Both the position numbers and the translations under genes were made by a program. Positions 43,136-52,007 of a stretch of 64,000 nt of DNA are shown here, one piece after another (within the stretch, counting starts at the first letter, position 1; each line of letters starts with the position of its first letter). Origin of the DNA: Bifidobacterium sp. ESL0732 (GTDB lineage: Bacteria; Actinomycetota; Actinomycetes; Actinomycetales; Bifidobacteriaceae). Under the pieces are notes generated by a model that saw nothing but the letters and a program-made list of their open reading frames with translations, did not search any database and had not been told where the DNA came from. The stretch is taken from assembly GCF_029395535.1 (NCBI RefSeq), contig NZ_CP113920.1, positions 1,736,001 to 1,800,000 of the forward strand, in the 5' to 3' direction.

Positions 43136-44561
43136 AATCGATGTTTCCTTTGTTGAAGGGGATAAATAGGGTCAGCACAATGCACACCACGGCGACCGCC
43201 AGCGCGACCATGAACATGGCGCGGAAGGAGGTCAACGTCGGATTGCCGTTCACGCTGCCGACAAGCATGGCCGAGGCGAAGACGAGCGGAGCGATGGTCA
43301 TGCCGATTTTCTTGCAGGCCGAGACACCACCGATGGCCTGCATACGTTGGTCGGGTGCGGCCAAACGGCCGGCGATGACCTGCAGCGGCGAGGACATGAA
43401 GGCACCAAGGCCGAGGCCGAACAGCGTCGACAGCGCAAAGAACGCCGGCAGGCTACTGGAAGTCAGAAGAATGCCGATAACGGAAATACCATTGATGGCG
43501 CTCGAGACGATCAGAGCCTTCTTGTTGCCGAGTTTGTCGACGAAAACGCCGCCGACGTACGAACCGACCAGGCTGCCCAGCCCGGTGCCCATCATGGTCA
43601 TGCCGGAAAGCGCCTTGGAAAGGTGGAAGACGGCGTGGACGTAGGTGGGAATATAGATGAAAAGCGAGAAGAGACTGCCGCCGACCATCGCCAGTACAAG
43701 GGTCAGCACATAGGAACGATTGCGGAACAGGCTGATCGGCAGGAACGGCATCGTGCCCTTATCGAGCTTCTTTTCGGAGTATAGGAAGAGCAGAAACGCG
43801 ACCACGGCGACCGCGAAGAGTGCGAGGACGATGACCCAATACTGTCTGAAATGCTGGCTTAACGTGATGCCGAGCATCAACGTCAACAGCGCCACGGAGA
43901 AGGAGCACAGGCCAGCCAGATCCGTCTTGGTGCTCGTCGCCGCAAGCTGGTTGTCCATGACGAACCAGGCCATCACGAAGAGGATGAGCAGGACGGGAAG
44001 CATGCCGTAATAGAAGACACGCCAGTTTTTGGCCATCCCGATCGCCATGCCTGCCAGGGCCGGTCCGGCCACGGCGGAAAGTCCCGCGACCACGCCGACG
44101 AAGGAGACCCTGCGCCCTTGGTGGTTCTTGCGCGCGGCCTGCATCAGCTCGCTCATCGCGAGCACCATGATGCCGCTGTCGCCGATGGCCTGGATGAAGC
44201 GGCCCGCGAGCATCAGCGGGTATAGAGGTGCAAGCGCGATGATCAGGCAACCGACGAACCAGAGGCCGAGCTCCCAGAGGAAGACCTTCTTGGTGCCGCG
44301 GGTGTCGGAAAGGTTCGCCATGATCGGGGTGCCCACCACGAGACCCAGCGTGTAGATGCCTGCCACCCACGAGGAGCCCAGCGTGGTCAGACCGAAGGTC
44401 TTGCTAATCGAGGAAAGCAGGGTGCCGGCCGAACCGCTGTCAAGCTGCGTGACGAAAACGACCAGCGCATAGAACCAGATCGGGGTTTTGCGCACGGCTT
44501 TCCCCAAGGTCTTCGCCGCCTCGGATGCCTTGGCTTGAGCTTGGGGCACAGCATCACTCAT
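43125..44561 (-). CDS. MFS transporter within haem operon
   Basis: This 478-residue protein has 12-14 predicted helices. MFS motif A appears as IMANLSDTRGTKKVFLW after helix 2 and again as VFVDKLGNKKALIV, with GRFIQAIGDSGI at motif B. It resembles DHA-type drug/proton antiporters, yet it overlaps chdC upstream (8 bases, ATGAGTGA) and cpfC downstream (11 bases), so it is translated in step with the two haem enzymes. Uptake of coproporphyrin III or coproporphyrinogen, or export of haem or porphyrin, are the plausible roles (inference). The start ATG 44561 excludes 42 upstream Pro/His-rich codons. Confidence 0.88.
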   Translation of the reverse strand: MSDAVPQAQAKASEAAKTLGKAVRKTPIWFYALVVFVTQLDSGSAGTLLSSISKTFGLTTLGSSWVAGIYTLGLVVGTPIMANLSDTRGTKKVFLWELGLWFVGCLIIALAPLYPLMLAGRFIQAIGDSGIMVLAMSELMQAARKNHQGRRVSFVGVVAGLSAVAGPALAGMAIGMAKNWRVFYYGMLPVLLILFVMAWFVMDNQLAATSTKTDLAGLCSFSVALLTLMLGITLSQHFRQYWVIVLALFAVAVVAFLLFLYSEKKLDKGTMPFLPISLFRNRSYVLTLVLAMVGGSLFSLFIYIPTYVHAVFHLSKALSGMTMMGTGLGSLVGSYVGGVFVDKLGNKKALIVSSAINGISVIGILLTSSSLPAFFALSTLFGLGLGAFMSSPLQVIAGRLAAPDQRMQAIGGVSACKKIGMTIAPLVFASAMLVGSVNGNPTLTSFRAMFMVALAVAVVCIVLTLFIPFNKGNIDYDK

Positions 44562-45456
44562 GATGTTCGGCCCTTGGGGCTGACACGGATGGAGATGCGG
44601 AGGCGGATGCGGCAATGCCAGATGGCGAAGAAACAGGTTCTTCGGCCCCTGCGGCAATGATCTCGCCCTCCAGGGTGTGGCGGGCACCCGGCTTCGGGCG
44701 GCTTATTTCCCAGCCATCAAGGAAGAAGTGATCCAGATCTTCGACAGGAAGGTACGTGCCTGATACGAAATAAGGGAAATCACCATAAATGGAGCTGGCT
44801 TCGGCGTAACGCATCGCCTCGATAATCTTCTTGAAGACCAGCGGGTCATCGGCCAGCAGCAAGACGCCCCATTCGTGGTCGTCAAGGCCCATCGCGCCGG
44901 TAATGAACGGCAGCACACGGCCGCCGAACGACCGGCCGATCTTGCCGTGATCCTTCATATAGGCCTGCCGTTGCTCGAAGGGAAGCGTGTACCAGTTGGC
45001 ACCCGGGTTACGGGTTTTGGACATCGGGTAGAAGCAGACATATGGCTTCTTCGGCAGCTTCGGCTTGACCGCGCGGTTGACATAGGCCCAGCCGCGATCG
45101 CTTTTCGGCTTGCCAGAATAGGTGCCGGCTTCGCCGATGGAAACGAACGAACCAGCTCTGGTCAGATACGCCGAAAGTGGCAACTTTGCCAAGCGGTTTT
45201 CGATTTCGTTGAGCTCGTCAAGCGTCTCGCGGTAGAGAATGAGACCCAGGTCGCCCTTGGTGCCGCTGACATCGAAGAGGTACCAGCTGCCTTTGCCCGC
45301 CTCCTCGTTGGCCTCGAATTCGGCGAGCATCTGCTTGAACTGGCTGACTTCGTTGCGTTGCGCCTCGGGGCTCTGCTTTTGGAACGACGGCCAATCCATC
45401 TTCCACCACAGGTCCAGGCAGTACCAGCCATCCAATGTCGCTACTGGCTCTTGCAT
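44554..45456 (-). CDS. chdC: coprohaem decarboxylase (HemQ/ChdC, chlorite-dismutase family)
   Basis: The enzyme decarboxylates two propionates of coprohaem to give protohaem b, using peroxide. The 300-residue protein has the signature CFYPMSKTRNPGANWYTLP with the catalytic Tyr near 143, KDHGKIGRSFGGRV with the proximal His near 160, GLDDHEWGVLLLADDPL and MRYAEASSIYGDFPYFVSG. About 35 C-terminal residues form a Ser/Ala/Pro-rich tail. AGGAG lies about nine bases before the ATG. It is the first gene of the chdC-MFS-cpfC operon. A 16-bp near-palindrome about 170 bases upstream could be an operator. No earlier haem genes are present in the window. Confidence 0.93.
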   Translation of the reverse strand: MQEPVATLDGWYCLDLWWKMDWPSFQKQSPEAQRNEVSQFKQMLAEFEANEEAGKGSWYLFDVSGTKGDLGLILYRETLDELNEIENRLAKLPLSAYLTRAGSFVSIGEAGTYSGKPKSDRGWAYVNRAVKPKLPKKPYVCFYPMSKTRNPGANWYTLPFEQRQAYMKDHGKIGRSFGGRVLPFITGAMGLDDHEWGVLLLADDPLVFKKIIEAMRYAEASSIYGDFPYFVSGTYLPVEDLDHFFLDGWEISRPKPGARHTLEGEIIAAGAEEPVSSPSGIAASASASPSVSAPRAEHHE

Positions 45457-45995
45457 ATCTCATCTCTCCTTAGCTTGTATGCGGATATGCCCGCTGGACC
45501 ACGGCACGGCGCTGTTGCACGTCATTGTCGACAAGACCAGTCAGATACATCCGACAGGTTACGTCAAACCTTATATGCCACATCTATAATTGCATCGGCT
45601 ATTACCGCTTTACGACCAATGCAACTATCGATATCGACAGTGAAAACCTCAATAAAACAACGAAAACAGTCATCTTATCGAAAATCTTCAAATAAAATTA
45701 CCGCAGACAAATAAATAAAAGTCTGCTATAATAGCTATTAGAAGGTTTGACTTCTCAAGTCACAAGAGTTATGTTACACGTTCCAAATCACTTTTGAGAC
45801 GTTTCGATAATATTTAGTCTCAAAACAAGTTATTCCGCGGATTTTCCGGCGTGTCGCACTTTAGAAGGGCGACATCGCGTCGCAATCGAGAGACCAAAAA
45901 CGACTCATACTGACCCATAATTATCGAAAGATACCATGGATATTCGTACTGTATCTTTTAGCAAGGTGTGTTAGCGCAAGCGCTCAATACGAAAA
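45457..45995. other. long AT-rich intergenic region with inverted repeats
   Basis: No gene is seen. A near-palindrome CTATCGATATCGACAG (45625-45640) lies upstream of chdC. On the plus strand an extended -10 TGCTATAAT (45724-45732) is followed by several inverted repeats: TGACTT/AAGTCA at about 45749-45763, TTTGAGAC/GTCTCAAA at about 45795-45826 and AAGATAC/GTATCTT at about 45929-45958. A small structured RNA is possible but unproven. Confidence 0.4.
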
Positions 45996-46032
45996 AGGCT
46001 GTGACCATCCACAAAACAGATGGCCACAGCCT
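45996..46032 (-). terminator. rho-independent terminator of copA
   Basis: A 14-bp stem with one mismatch (45996-46009 with 46019-46032) is followed on the minus strand by TTTTTC. It lies 25 bases beyond the copA stop. Confidence 0.85.
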
Positions 46033-46056
46033 AAATTTCTAATGATTACCTAAGCG

Positions 46057-46230
46057 TCACTCCGCGTACTTGGCGGGGTCGGCGGCGAAGGACTTGGCGC
46101 AGTTGTCGCTGCAGAAGTAGTAGGTCTTGCCGTTGTAGTCCTGGCTTCCGGCTGCGCTCTTCGGGTCGATCATCATGCCGCAGACCGGGTCCTTGACGGT
46201 GCTGGCGCCGCTGTTCATGTTCATATCCAT
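46057..46230 (-). CDS. possible separately translated YHS domain inside copA
   Basis: The in-frame ATG at 46230 begins [10 protein letters not shown] and would give a 57-residue YHS protein with VCGMMID and FCSDNC metal-binding cysteines. A strong AGAAGGA (46237-46243) stands at ideal spacing, which is unexpected inside a coding sequence. It could be a relic of a former separate gene or an active internal start that yields a small copper carrier. E. coli copA makes a small chaperone from the same gene by frameshifting, so such dual output has a precedent. Confidence 0.4.
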   Translation of the reverse strand: MDMNMNSGASTVKDPVCGMMIDPKSAAGSQDYNGKTYYFCSDNCAKSFAADPAKYAE

Positions 46231-48477
46231 GGTGGTTCCTTCTTTCGCTTTCGCGGGTTGGTTGTTGTTGTGCGACGCATCCGGGGACGCGTCAACAGAT
46301 TTTTGGCTACCTTTAAGCTCAACGTGACGTTCGCGGAGCTTGAAGGTGAACCGACGCGGCTTGACCGTGGCCGGATTGAACGAGCGCAGACGGTTCGCGT
46401 TCAGCACCACGGAAAGCGAGGAGAACGCCATCGCGGCGCCTGCGATCATCGGGTTCAACATGATGTGCCAGAGCGGGTAGAGGATGCCGGCGGCGATCGG
46501 GATGCCGATGCCGTTGTAGCCGAAGGCGAAGCCTAGATTTTGCTTGATGTTGCGCATGGCTGCACGTGACAGGTCAATTGCCGTCACCAAGCCGCTGAGG
46601 CTGCCGGACACCAACGTGATGTCCGAGGACTCGATGGCCACGTCGGTGCCGGTGCCGATGGCGAAGCCGACATCCGCAGCTGCGAGCGCCGGGGCGTCGT
46701 TGATGCCGTCGCCGACCATGCCGACCATGTGGCCCTCGTTCTGCAAGCGCACGATTTCCTCGGCCTTGCGTTCCGGACGGACACCAGCGATGACGCGGTC
46801 CACACCCACCTCATTGGCCATGGCCGAGGCGGTCGTCTTGTTGTCGCCAGTGAGCATGACCACTTGCAGCCCGCGCTCGCGTAGGGCTGCAACGGCCTTC
46901 GCCGAATCCGGTTTGACGGTGTCCGCGACGGCCAGCACGGCAACCAATTTGCCATCCACAGCGGCCAGAATCGGAGTCTTGCCTTTCTGGGCATAGTTTG
47001 AGAATATCGTTTCGGTTTTGCCAGATATCGAAGTACCAATTTGACGACTGTTCATCAGCTCGTCATTGCCGACAACGACATCGTGACCGGCCACTTTGGC
47101 CACTACCCCGCTACCCGGCACGGCCTCGAACGAATCCGCCTTCGGCACTTCCAGTTTGCGCTGTTCGGCGCCTTTGACGATGGCCTGTGCCAGCGGATGC
47201 TCGGAAACCTGTTCGGCTCCCGCTATCAAGGAGAGCAAATTGCCCTGTTGCGCTCGTACACCTGCGTTGTCGTTTGCGTTGTCGCTTTGAGCTTCGTTCG
47301 CAATGTCGCCCACCCAACCGATATCGGTCAGTTCCGGCTTGCCACGAGTGATGGTACCGGTTTTGTCGAGCACGACGGTATCGACGTCACGCGCGGTTTG
47401 CAGCGCCTCGGCAGAACGGATGAGCACACCGTATCGCGCGGCTTTGCCGGTCGAAATCGTCACGGAAAGCGGGGTGGCGATACCCAACGCGCAGGGGCAG
47501 GCGATGACCAAGACAGCCACGGCCGACACCAGACCGTAAAGCCCTTGCGGCGCGGGGCCGAAGACCCACCAGATGACGAAGGTCCAGATGGCGATGAGGA
47601 TGACTCCCGGCACGAAATAGCCGGAGATCTTGTCGGCGAGCTTCTGAATCGGTGCCTTCGAGGTCTGGGCGGTGCGAACGAGCTTGATAATCTGCGCGAG
47701 CACCGTGTCGCGCCCGACCTTCGTGGCACGATATCGCAGCGTTCCGTTGCCGTTGATAGTGGCACCGGTCACGGTATCACCCTCACCCTTAGCAACCGGC
47801 ATGGATTCGCCGGTGATCATGGATTCGTCGATGGAGGTCTGGCCGGAAATCACCTTGCCGTCAACCGGAAGCTGCTCCCCCGGCTTGATGACAACGATAT
47901 CGCCTACCTCGACCTGGTCGGCATTGATGTCAAGCTCCTTGCCATCGCGGACGACATGCGCGGTTTTCGGCGTGAGGTTAATGAGCGCCCGAATCGATTC
48001 GCCGGTACCGAGGCGGGCATGCGCTTCGAGCAGCTGGCCCAAAAGCATTAATGTGATGATGGTACCAACAGATTCGTAATACGGATCGCGCGCGCTCGGA
48101 GGCAGGATGCCCGGGGCAACAGTCACCACAACGCTATACGCATATGATGCTGCGGTTCCCAACGCCACCAGCGAGTTCATTTCGGGAGCGCGGTGCACGA
48201 GCGCCAGCCATCCGGTGCGATGAATCGGCCAGCCGGAATAGAACATGACCGGGGTGATGAAAAGGAACTCGACCCAGGGATTGGTAAAGAAGTCGATGAT
48301 GCCCATAGGGATGAACGCTTTGAGCCACATGCCGAACATGGCGAAGACGAACACGGGAATCGTCAGCACAGCAGCGACGATGAGTCTGCGTTCAAGCGTC
48401 TTGATTTCTTTTTTGCGCACTGCGTCCGGATCCGTACTTCCGCCGGCCACATCGGCACCTCTCATTTTATCGGTCAT
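46057..48477 (-). CDS. copA: copper-translocating P1B ATPase with C-terminal YHS domain
   Basis: This 806-residue Cu(I) exporter has no N-terminal HMA domain. Helices begin near residue 32, and the actuator loop has ITGESMPV. The CPCALG metal site follows near 338, then DKTGTITRG phosphorylation motif, [15 protein letters not shown] and [20 protein letters not shown]. After a Ser/Asn/Lys-rich linker the last 57 residues form a YHS domain ([23 protein letters not shown]), a small metal-binding module more often found N-terminally or alone. An AGAAGGA site six bases before the in-frame ATG 46230 could start this domain separately. The cupredoxin gene lies upstream on the same strand. Confidence 0.94.
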   Translation of the reverse strand: MTDKMRGADVAGGSTDPDAVRKKEIKTLERRLIVAAVLTIPVFVFAMFGMWLKAFIPMGIIDFFTNPWVEFLFITPVMFYSGWPIHRTGWLALVHRAPEMNSLVALGTAASYAYSVVVTVAPGILPPSARDPYYESVGTIITLMLLGQLLEAHARLGTGESIRALINLTPKTAHVVRDGKELDINADQVEVGDIVVIKPGEQLPVDGKVISGQTSIDESMITGESMPVAKGEGDTVTGATINGNGTLRYRATKVGRDTVLAQIIKLVRTAQTSKAPIQKLADKISGYFVPGVILIAIWTFVIWWVFGPAPQGLYGLVSAVAVLVIACPCALGIATPLSVTISTGKAARYGVLIRSAEALQTARDVDTVVLDKTGTITRGKPELTDIGWVGDIANEAQSDNANDNAGVRAQQGNLLSLIAGAEQVSEHPLAQAIVKGAEQRKLEVPKADSFEAVPGSGVVAKVAGHDVVVGNDELMNSRQIGTSISGKTETIFSNYAQKGKTPILAAVDGKLVAVLAVADTVKPDSAKAVAALRERGLQVVMLTGDNKTTASAMANEVGVDRVIAGVRPERKAEEIVRLQNEGHMVGMVGDGINDAPALAAADVGFAIGTGTDVAIESSDITLVSGSLSGLVTAIDLSRAAMRNIKQNLGFAFGYNGIGIPIAAGILYPLWHIMLNPMIAGAAMAFSSLSVVLNANRLRSFNPATVKPRRFTFKLRERHVELKGSQKSVDASPDASHNNNQPAKAKEGTTMDMNMNSGASTVKDPVCGMMIDPKSAAGSQDYNGKTYYFCSDNCAKSFAADPAKYAE

Positions 48478-48662
48478 TTTCCAACTTTCGCTCGACTCGT
48501 AGCATTCGGCATTTTTTCAATGCCAACGCTATGGACTTTATTCGCTCCTCACTGCAGAAATAAATAACTCCGACGCCCTTCTTGCCATAAGCACGCCGCG
48601 GACAGCATCCAAAGGCACAATTGAGACGTTATGAGCATGTTTTCCCATCACGCCGCCATCCC

Positions 48663-49040
48663 TTATTGTTTCGGCAACACGTGCACTATGCCGTGCAGCA
48701 TGTTCATACCGCACGCATACGGCAGATCGCCGGGCTTGTTCGGCGTGAATTCGACGTCGGTCGTCTTGAATGGCGGCAGGGTCTGGTCGATGCCCAAGTC
48801 GCTGAAAACGACATGCGACGAGCATTCGCCGTCCTCCTGACGGTCGAATTGCAGACGGACCGGGGAACCGGCCTCCACGTCGATCTCGGCCGGCGTATAA
48901 CCGCCCTTCACCACGATATGCGCGGTCTGCAAAGCACCCTCACGGCTTGCTTGCGCCGCCTTGCGAGGTGCAAAGAAATACCATATGATGGCCACGCTTA
49001 CGATCAGAGCCACAAGAATCACTGCAATGTTGACAACCAT
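48663..49040 (-). CDS. membrane-anchored cupredoxin-like protein
   Basis: The 125-residue protein has an N-terminal membrane helix (residues 3-23, VNIAVILVALIVSVAIIWYFF) and an outside cupredoxin domain. Potential copper ligands are the His in CSSHVVF and the Cys, Met and His of LPYACGMNMLHG. Its GGYTPAEIDVEAGSPVRLQF strand is typical of the cupredoxin_1 family often linked to CopA. It may pass copper to the exporter or store it outside the cell (inference). It is divergent from csoR across the CsoR operator, and copA follows 185 bases downstream. Confidence 0.9.
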   Translation of the reverse strand: MVVNIAVILVALIVSVAIIWYFFAPRKAAQASREGALQTAHIVVKGGYTPAEIDVEAGSPVRLQFDRQEDGECSSHVVFSDLGIDQTLPPFKTTDVEFTPNKPGDLPYACGMNMLHGIVHVLPKQ

Positions 49041-49111
49041 ATTCCCCTCGCATTCCGTCGCCGGAGTCTTTTCCGGCAGCTTCTTCGTATTCGCTGTAAC
49101 TGAAATTTACC

Positions 49112-49128
49112 ATACCCCCCTAGGGTAT
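49112..49128. promoter_or_regulatory. CsoR operator
   Basis: The inverted repeat ATACCCCCCTAGGGTAT, with the C/G-run core typical of CsoR sites, lies between a -35-like TTTACC (49106-49111) and a consensus -10 TATAAT (49128-49133) on the plus strand. It sits between csoR and the divergent cupredoxin-copA genes, so one site can control both. Confidence 0.8.
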
Positions 49129-49216
49129 ATAATGTCAATATATTCAGCTCAGCATCGCAATGTTCGCCGCGCAAGGCCAATGGGCCAGCAACGTGCGATA
49201 ACGGAAAGCAATCACA

Positions 49217-49738
49217 ATGAAACACATGACAGACAACGAAACCAGACACAAGACGGACCCTGGTGCAGATACCGCCCAAAACCACGAATCGCGACGGGCC
49301 TTCACTGGCACGGCTTCAGCGAACCAACCCATAGCGACGATATCGACCGAGGCATCAGGCAAAACCCCGAAGCCGCCTGCTGCGAACGGCGGAGGAAGCG
49401 CCACCTGTGCCTGCGGCGACAACAAAGCAGCCGACGCATCATCGCAACATTGCACCCACGTCGGCTATGTCCACGACAAGAAAAAAATCGTCACGCGCTT
49501 GCGCCGCGTCGAAGGACAGGTGCGGGCCATCACGTCGATGGTCGAGAACGACACCTATTGCATCGATGTGCTGACCCAGATCGCCGCCTCGAACAGCGCT
49601 CTGAAATCAGTGGCGCTGCTTCTGCTCGAAGACCATCTCGACAGCTGCGTCGCAACGGCGGCGGCCAAAGGCGGACCAGTGGCCGACGAGAAGATGGACG
49701 AGGCCGTCACCGCCATCAAACGGCTGGTCAAGTCCTGA
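49217..49738 (+). CDS. csoR: CsoR family copper-sensing repressor with long N-terminal extension
   Basis: The C-terminal 90 residues are a classical CsoR helical domain: KKKIVTRLRRVEGQVRAI, then the Cu(I) ligands Cys (TYCIDVLTQ), His and Cys (EDHLDSCVA). Apo-CsoR represses copper export genes and releases DNA on Cu(I) binding. The N-terminal 85 residues are unusual: low complexity followed by a Cys/His cluster (ATCACGDNKA and SSQHCTHVGYVHDKK), which may add metal sites. Typical CsoR proteins have 85-120 residues, and this one has 173. The operator lies in its own promoter. An ATG three codons downstream (49226) is an alternative start. Confidence 0.92.
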   Translation: MKHMTDNETRHKTDPGADTAQNHESRRAFTGTASANQPIATISTEASGKTPKPPAANGGGSATCACGDNKAADASSQHCTHVGYVHDKKKIVTRLRRVEGQVRAITSMVENDTYCIDVLTQIAASNSALKSVALLLLEDHLDSCVATAAAKGGPVADEKMDEAVTAIKRLVKS

Positions 49739-49868
49739 TTCTTGCTCGAATAGCACTTCATGCAAGAAACCAGCCACTGACAGCCGCCAAGCGACACATT
49801 TCTTGCATCAATAACGCTTCATGCAAGAAACCGGCCACTAGCAACCGCTAGATGGCCGGTTTCTTGCT
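49739..49868 (+). repeat. 61-bp imperfect tandem duplication ending in a terminator
   Basis: The segment beginning TCTTGC near 49740 recurs at 49801 with the same ACTTCATGCAAGAAACC-type core (61-base offset). The second copy forms a 15-bp perfect stem (49823-49837 with 49853-49867) followed by TTT, which is a good terminator for csoR and probably also for the convergent ABC genes. Confidence 0.75.
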
Positions 49869-49907
49869 TTGAAGGCCCCGAATGCTATAAAAGAGCCGCC
49901 AACAGCT

Positions 49908-52007
49908 TTACTCCAGTTCGAGTTTGCCAGTGTAGAGCTGGTAGTACTCGCCGTGCTGGGCGATGAGCTCGTCGTGCGTGCCACGTTCGATGATGCGGCC
50001 GTGGTCGAGCACCATGATGATGTCGGAGTTGCGCACGGTGGAGAGACGGTGGGCGATGACGAAGACGGTGCGGCCGTTCATCAGCGCGTCCATGCCCTGT
50101 TCCACAACTTCCTCAGTGCGGGTGTCGATGGAGCTGGTGGCCTCGTCCAAAATCATGGCAGGCGGGTCGGCCACGGCGGCGCGGGCGATGGAAATCAGCT
50201 GACGCTGGCCTTGCGAAAGCCCGGAACCGTCGCCCTGCAACACGGTGTTGTAGCCTTGCGGCAGCATGCGAATGAAGCCGTCGGCGTTGGTGCGCTTGGC
50301 GGCATCGATGCACTCCTCATCGGTGGCGTCGAGTTTGCCGTAACGGATGTTGTCGAGCACTGTACCGGTGAAGAGGTTGACGTCCTGCAGCACGATGCCG
50401 AGCGAGCGGCGCAGGTCGGCCTTCTTGATGTTGTTGACATCGATGCCGTCGTAAAGGATCTGGCCTTCCTGCACGTCGTAGAAGCGATTTATGAGATTGG
50501 TAATAGTGGTCTTGCCGGCACCGGTGGCACCAACCAAAGCCATCTTCTGACCGGGCTTGGCGAACCAGGTGATGTCGTGCAGGACGGTCTTGTCCGGATT
50601 GTAGCCGAACGAAACGTTCGTGAAGCGCACGTCGCCACGCAGCAACGTCAAACGACCATCCGGAGAAGTAACAGCCTTCTCATGCGCCTTCATCGCAACC
50701 TCACGGGCCGAGCCCTTGAGTTTCTTGGCGGCCTCAAGGGAGCGTGTGCCATCGTCGTCCGCCGCGCGCTTCCATGCCCAGTGGCCGGTCTCGTGATCGG
50801 TTTCCGTCATTGTGCGGCCGTCCGAGCCAAGCTCGACGCTGACCAGACGCACGGTGCCGTTGTCGGATTCCACCGGCTCGTCAATCAGGTTGAAGATACG
50901 CGCCGCTCCGGCCAGCGACATCATGATCATGTTGATCTGCGAGGAAATCTGGCTGATCGGGTTGATCAACGCCTTGGAAAGCGTGAGGAACGAAACGATA
51001 GCGCCGAGCGTCAACGACCCGGAACCGCCGAAACCAAAGTTGAACCAGCCGTTGATGCCCGCTACGCCTCCGACAATGGCCAGCAGCACGTAGAGCACAT
51101 TGCCCATGTTGCCGATGACGGGCATGGTGATGTTCGCGTAGATGTTCGCCTTGGAAGAGGCCTCGAAAAGCTCTTCGTTCTTCTTGTCGAAACGGTTCTG
51201 CGTGGCATCCTCGTGGTTGAAGACCTTGATGACCTTCTGCCCGTTGACGGATTCCTCGACGAACGCGTTGACGTCGCCGATTTTCTCCTGCTGGCTGACG
51301 AAGTAGCGTCCGGAACGGCTGACGATCACACGCACCAGAAGCATCATCAGCGCCACGAAGACGATGGTGAAGATGGTAAACGGGACGGAAAGCCAGAGCA
51401 TGGCGAACAGGGCTGCCACCACAGACGCCGCGGAAATCAGCAACTGCGGCAGGGCCTGAGAGACCATCTGGCGCAAGGTGTCGGTGTCGTTGGTGTATCG
51501 GCTCATCATGTCGCCGTGCTCGTGCGTATCGAAATAGCGAATCGGCAGCTTTTGCTGGTGCTCGAACATCTCGTCACGCACCGTCTTGAGCACGCCCTGC
51601 TCGATGCCGACGACCATATAGTTCCAGACGAATGAGGCGACCATACCTAGCGCATAGATGGAACCGACGATGATTGTCATACGAATCAGCGGGCCCCAAT
51701 CCGGCGTCTGCGCGTGGATAAAGGGCATGATGCAGTTGTCGATCAGCGGCTGCAGCACGAACGAGGGCAGCGACTGCGTGCAGGCACAAATCAGGATGCC
51801 GATAATCACGACAACGCACTGCCAGCGGTAGTGGAAGATATAGCCGAGCAACCGCTTGGTGGTGCCTTTCGGCGCTTTCTGCACCGCGGGCATACCGGGC
51901 TTGCCAGCCTTGCGTTTCTTCATCGCGCCCTTGGTCTGGCCTTTGCCGTCTTTAGCAGTAACATTCTGCTCGTTGCTGTTCTTCGTAGTCATTGTTGCTT
52001 CGCTCAT
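49908..52007 (-). CDS. heterodimeric ABC exporter subunit with catalytic Glu
   Basis: This 699-residue half-transporter has a basic N-terminal tail, six membrane helices (about 50-330) and a C-terminal ATPase. Between them is an insert of about 80 residues (roughly 390-470), rich in charged residues. The ATPase has VGATGAGKTTITNLINRFYD, an atypical signature GLSQGQRQLISIARA, and a canonical Walker B AMILDEATSSIDTRTE with catalytic Glu. It pairs with the upstream gene product in the manner of LmrCD, BmrCD or TM287/288. ATG 52007 is chosen because AAGGGGG is nine bases upstream. The reading frames overlap by 56 bases, which implies coupling. The likely role is drug or lipid export. Confidence 0.93.
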   Translation of the reverse strand: MSEATMTTKNSNEQNVTAKDGKGQTKGAMKKRKAGKPGMPAVQKAPKGTTKRLLGYIFHYRWQCVVVIIGILICACTQSLPSFVLQPLIDNCIMPFIHAQTPDWGPLIRMTIIVGSIYALGMVASFVWNYMVVGIEQGVLKTVRDEMFEHQQKLPIRYFDTHEHGDMMSRYTNDTDTLRQMVSQALPQLLISAASVVAALFAMLWLSVPFTIFTIVFVALMMLLVRVIVSRSGRYFVSQQEKIGDVNAFVEESVNGQKVIKVFNHEDATQNRFDKKNEELFEASSKANIYANITMPVIGNMGNVLYVLLAIVGGVAGINGWFNFGFGGSGSLTLGAIVSFLTLSKALINPISQISSQINMIMMSLAGAARIFNLIDEPVESDNGTVRLVSVELGSDGRTMTETDHETGHWAWKRAADDDGTRSLEAAKKLKGSAREVAMKAHEKAVTSPDGRLTLLRGDVRFTNVSFGYNPDKTVLHDITWFAKPGQKMALVGATGAGKTTITNLINRFYDVQEGQILYDGIDVNNIKKADLRRSLGIVLQDVNLFTGTVLDNIRYGKLDATDEECIDAAKRTNADGFIRMLPQGYNTVLQGDGSGLSQGQRQLISIARAAVADPPAMILDEATSSIDTRTEEVVEQGMDALMNGRTVFVIAHRLSTVRNSDIIMVLDHGRIIERGTHDELIAQHGEYYQLYTGKLELE

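Noticed and set aside
49869-51635. 588-codon frame opposite the ABC exporter genes
   Set aside because: It is a shadow frame; the true strand encodes Walker A/B and signature motifs.
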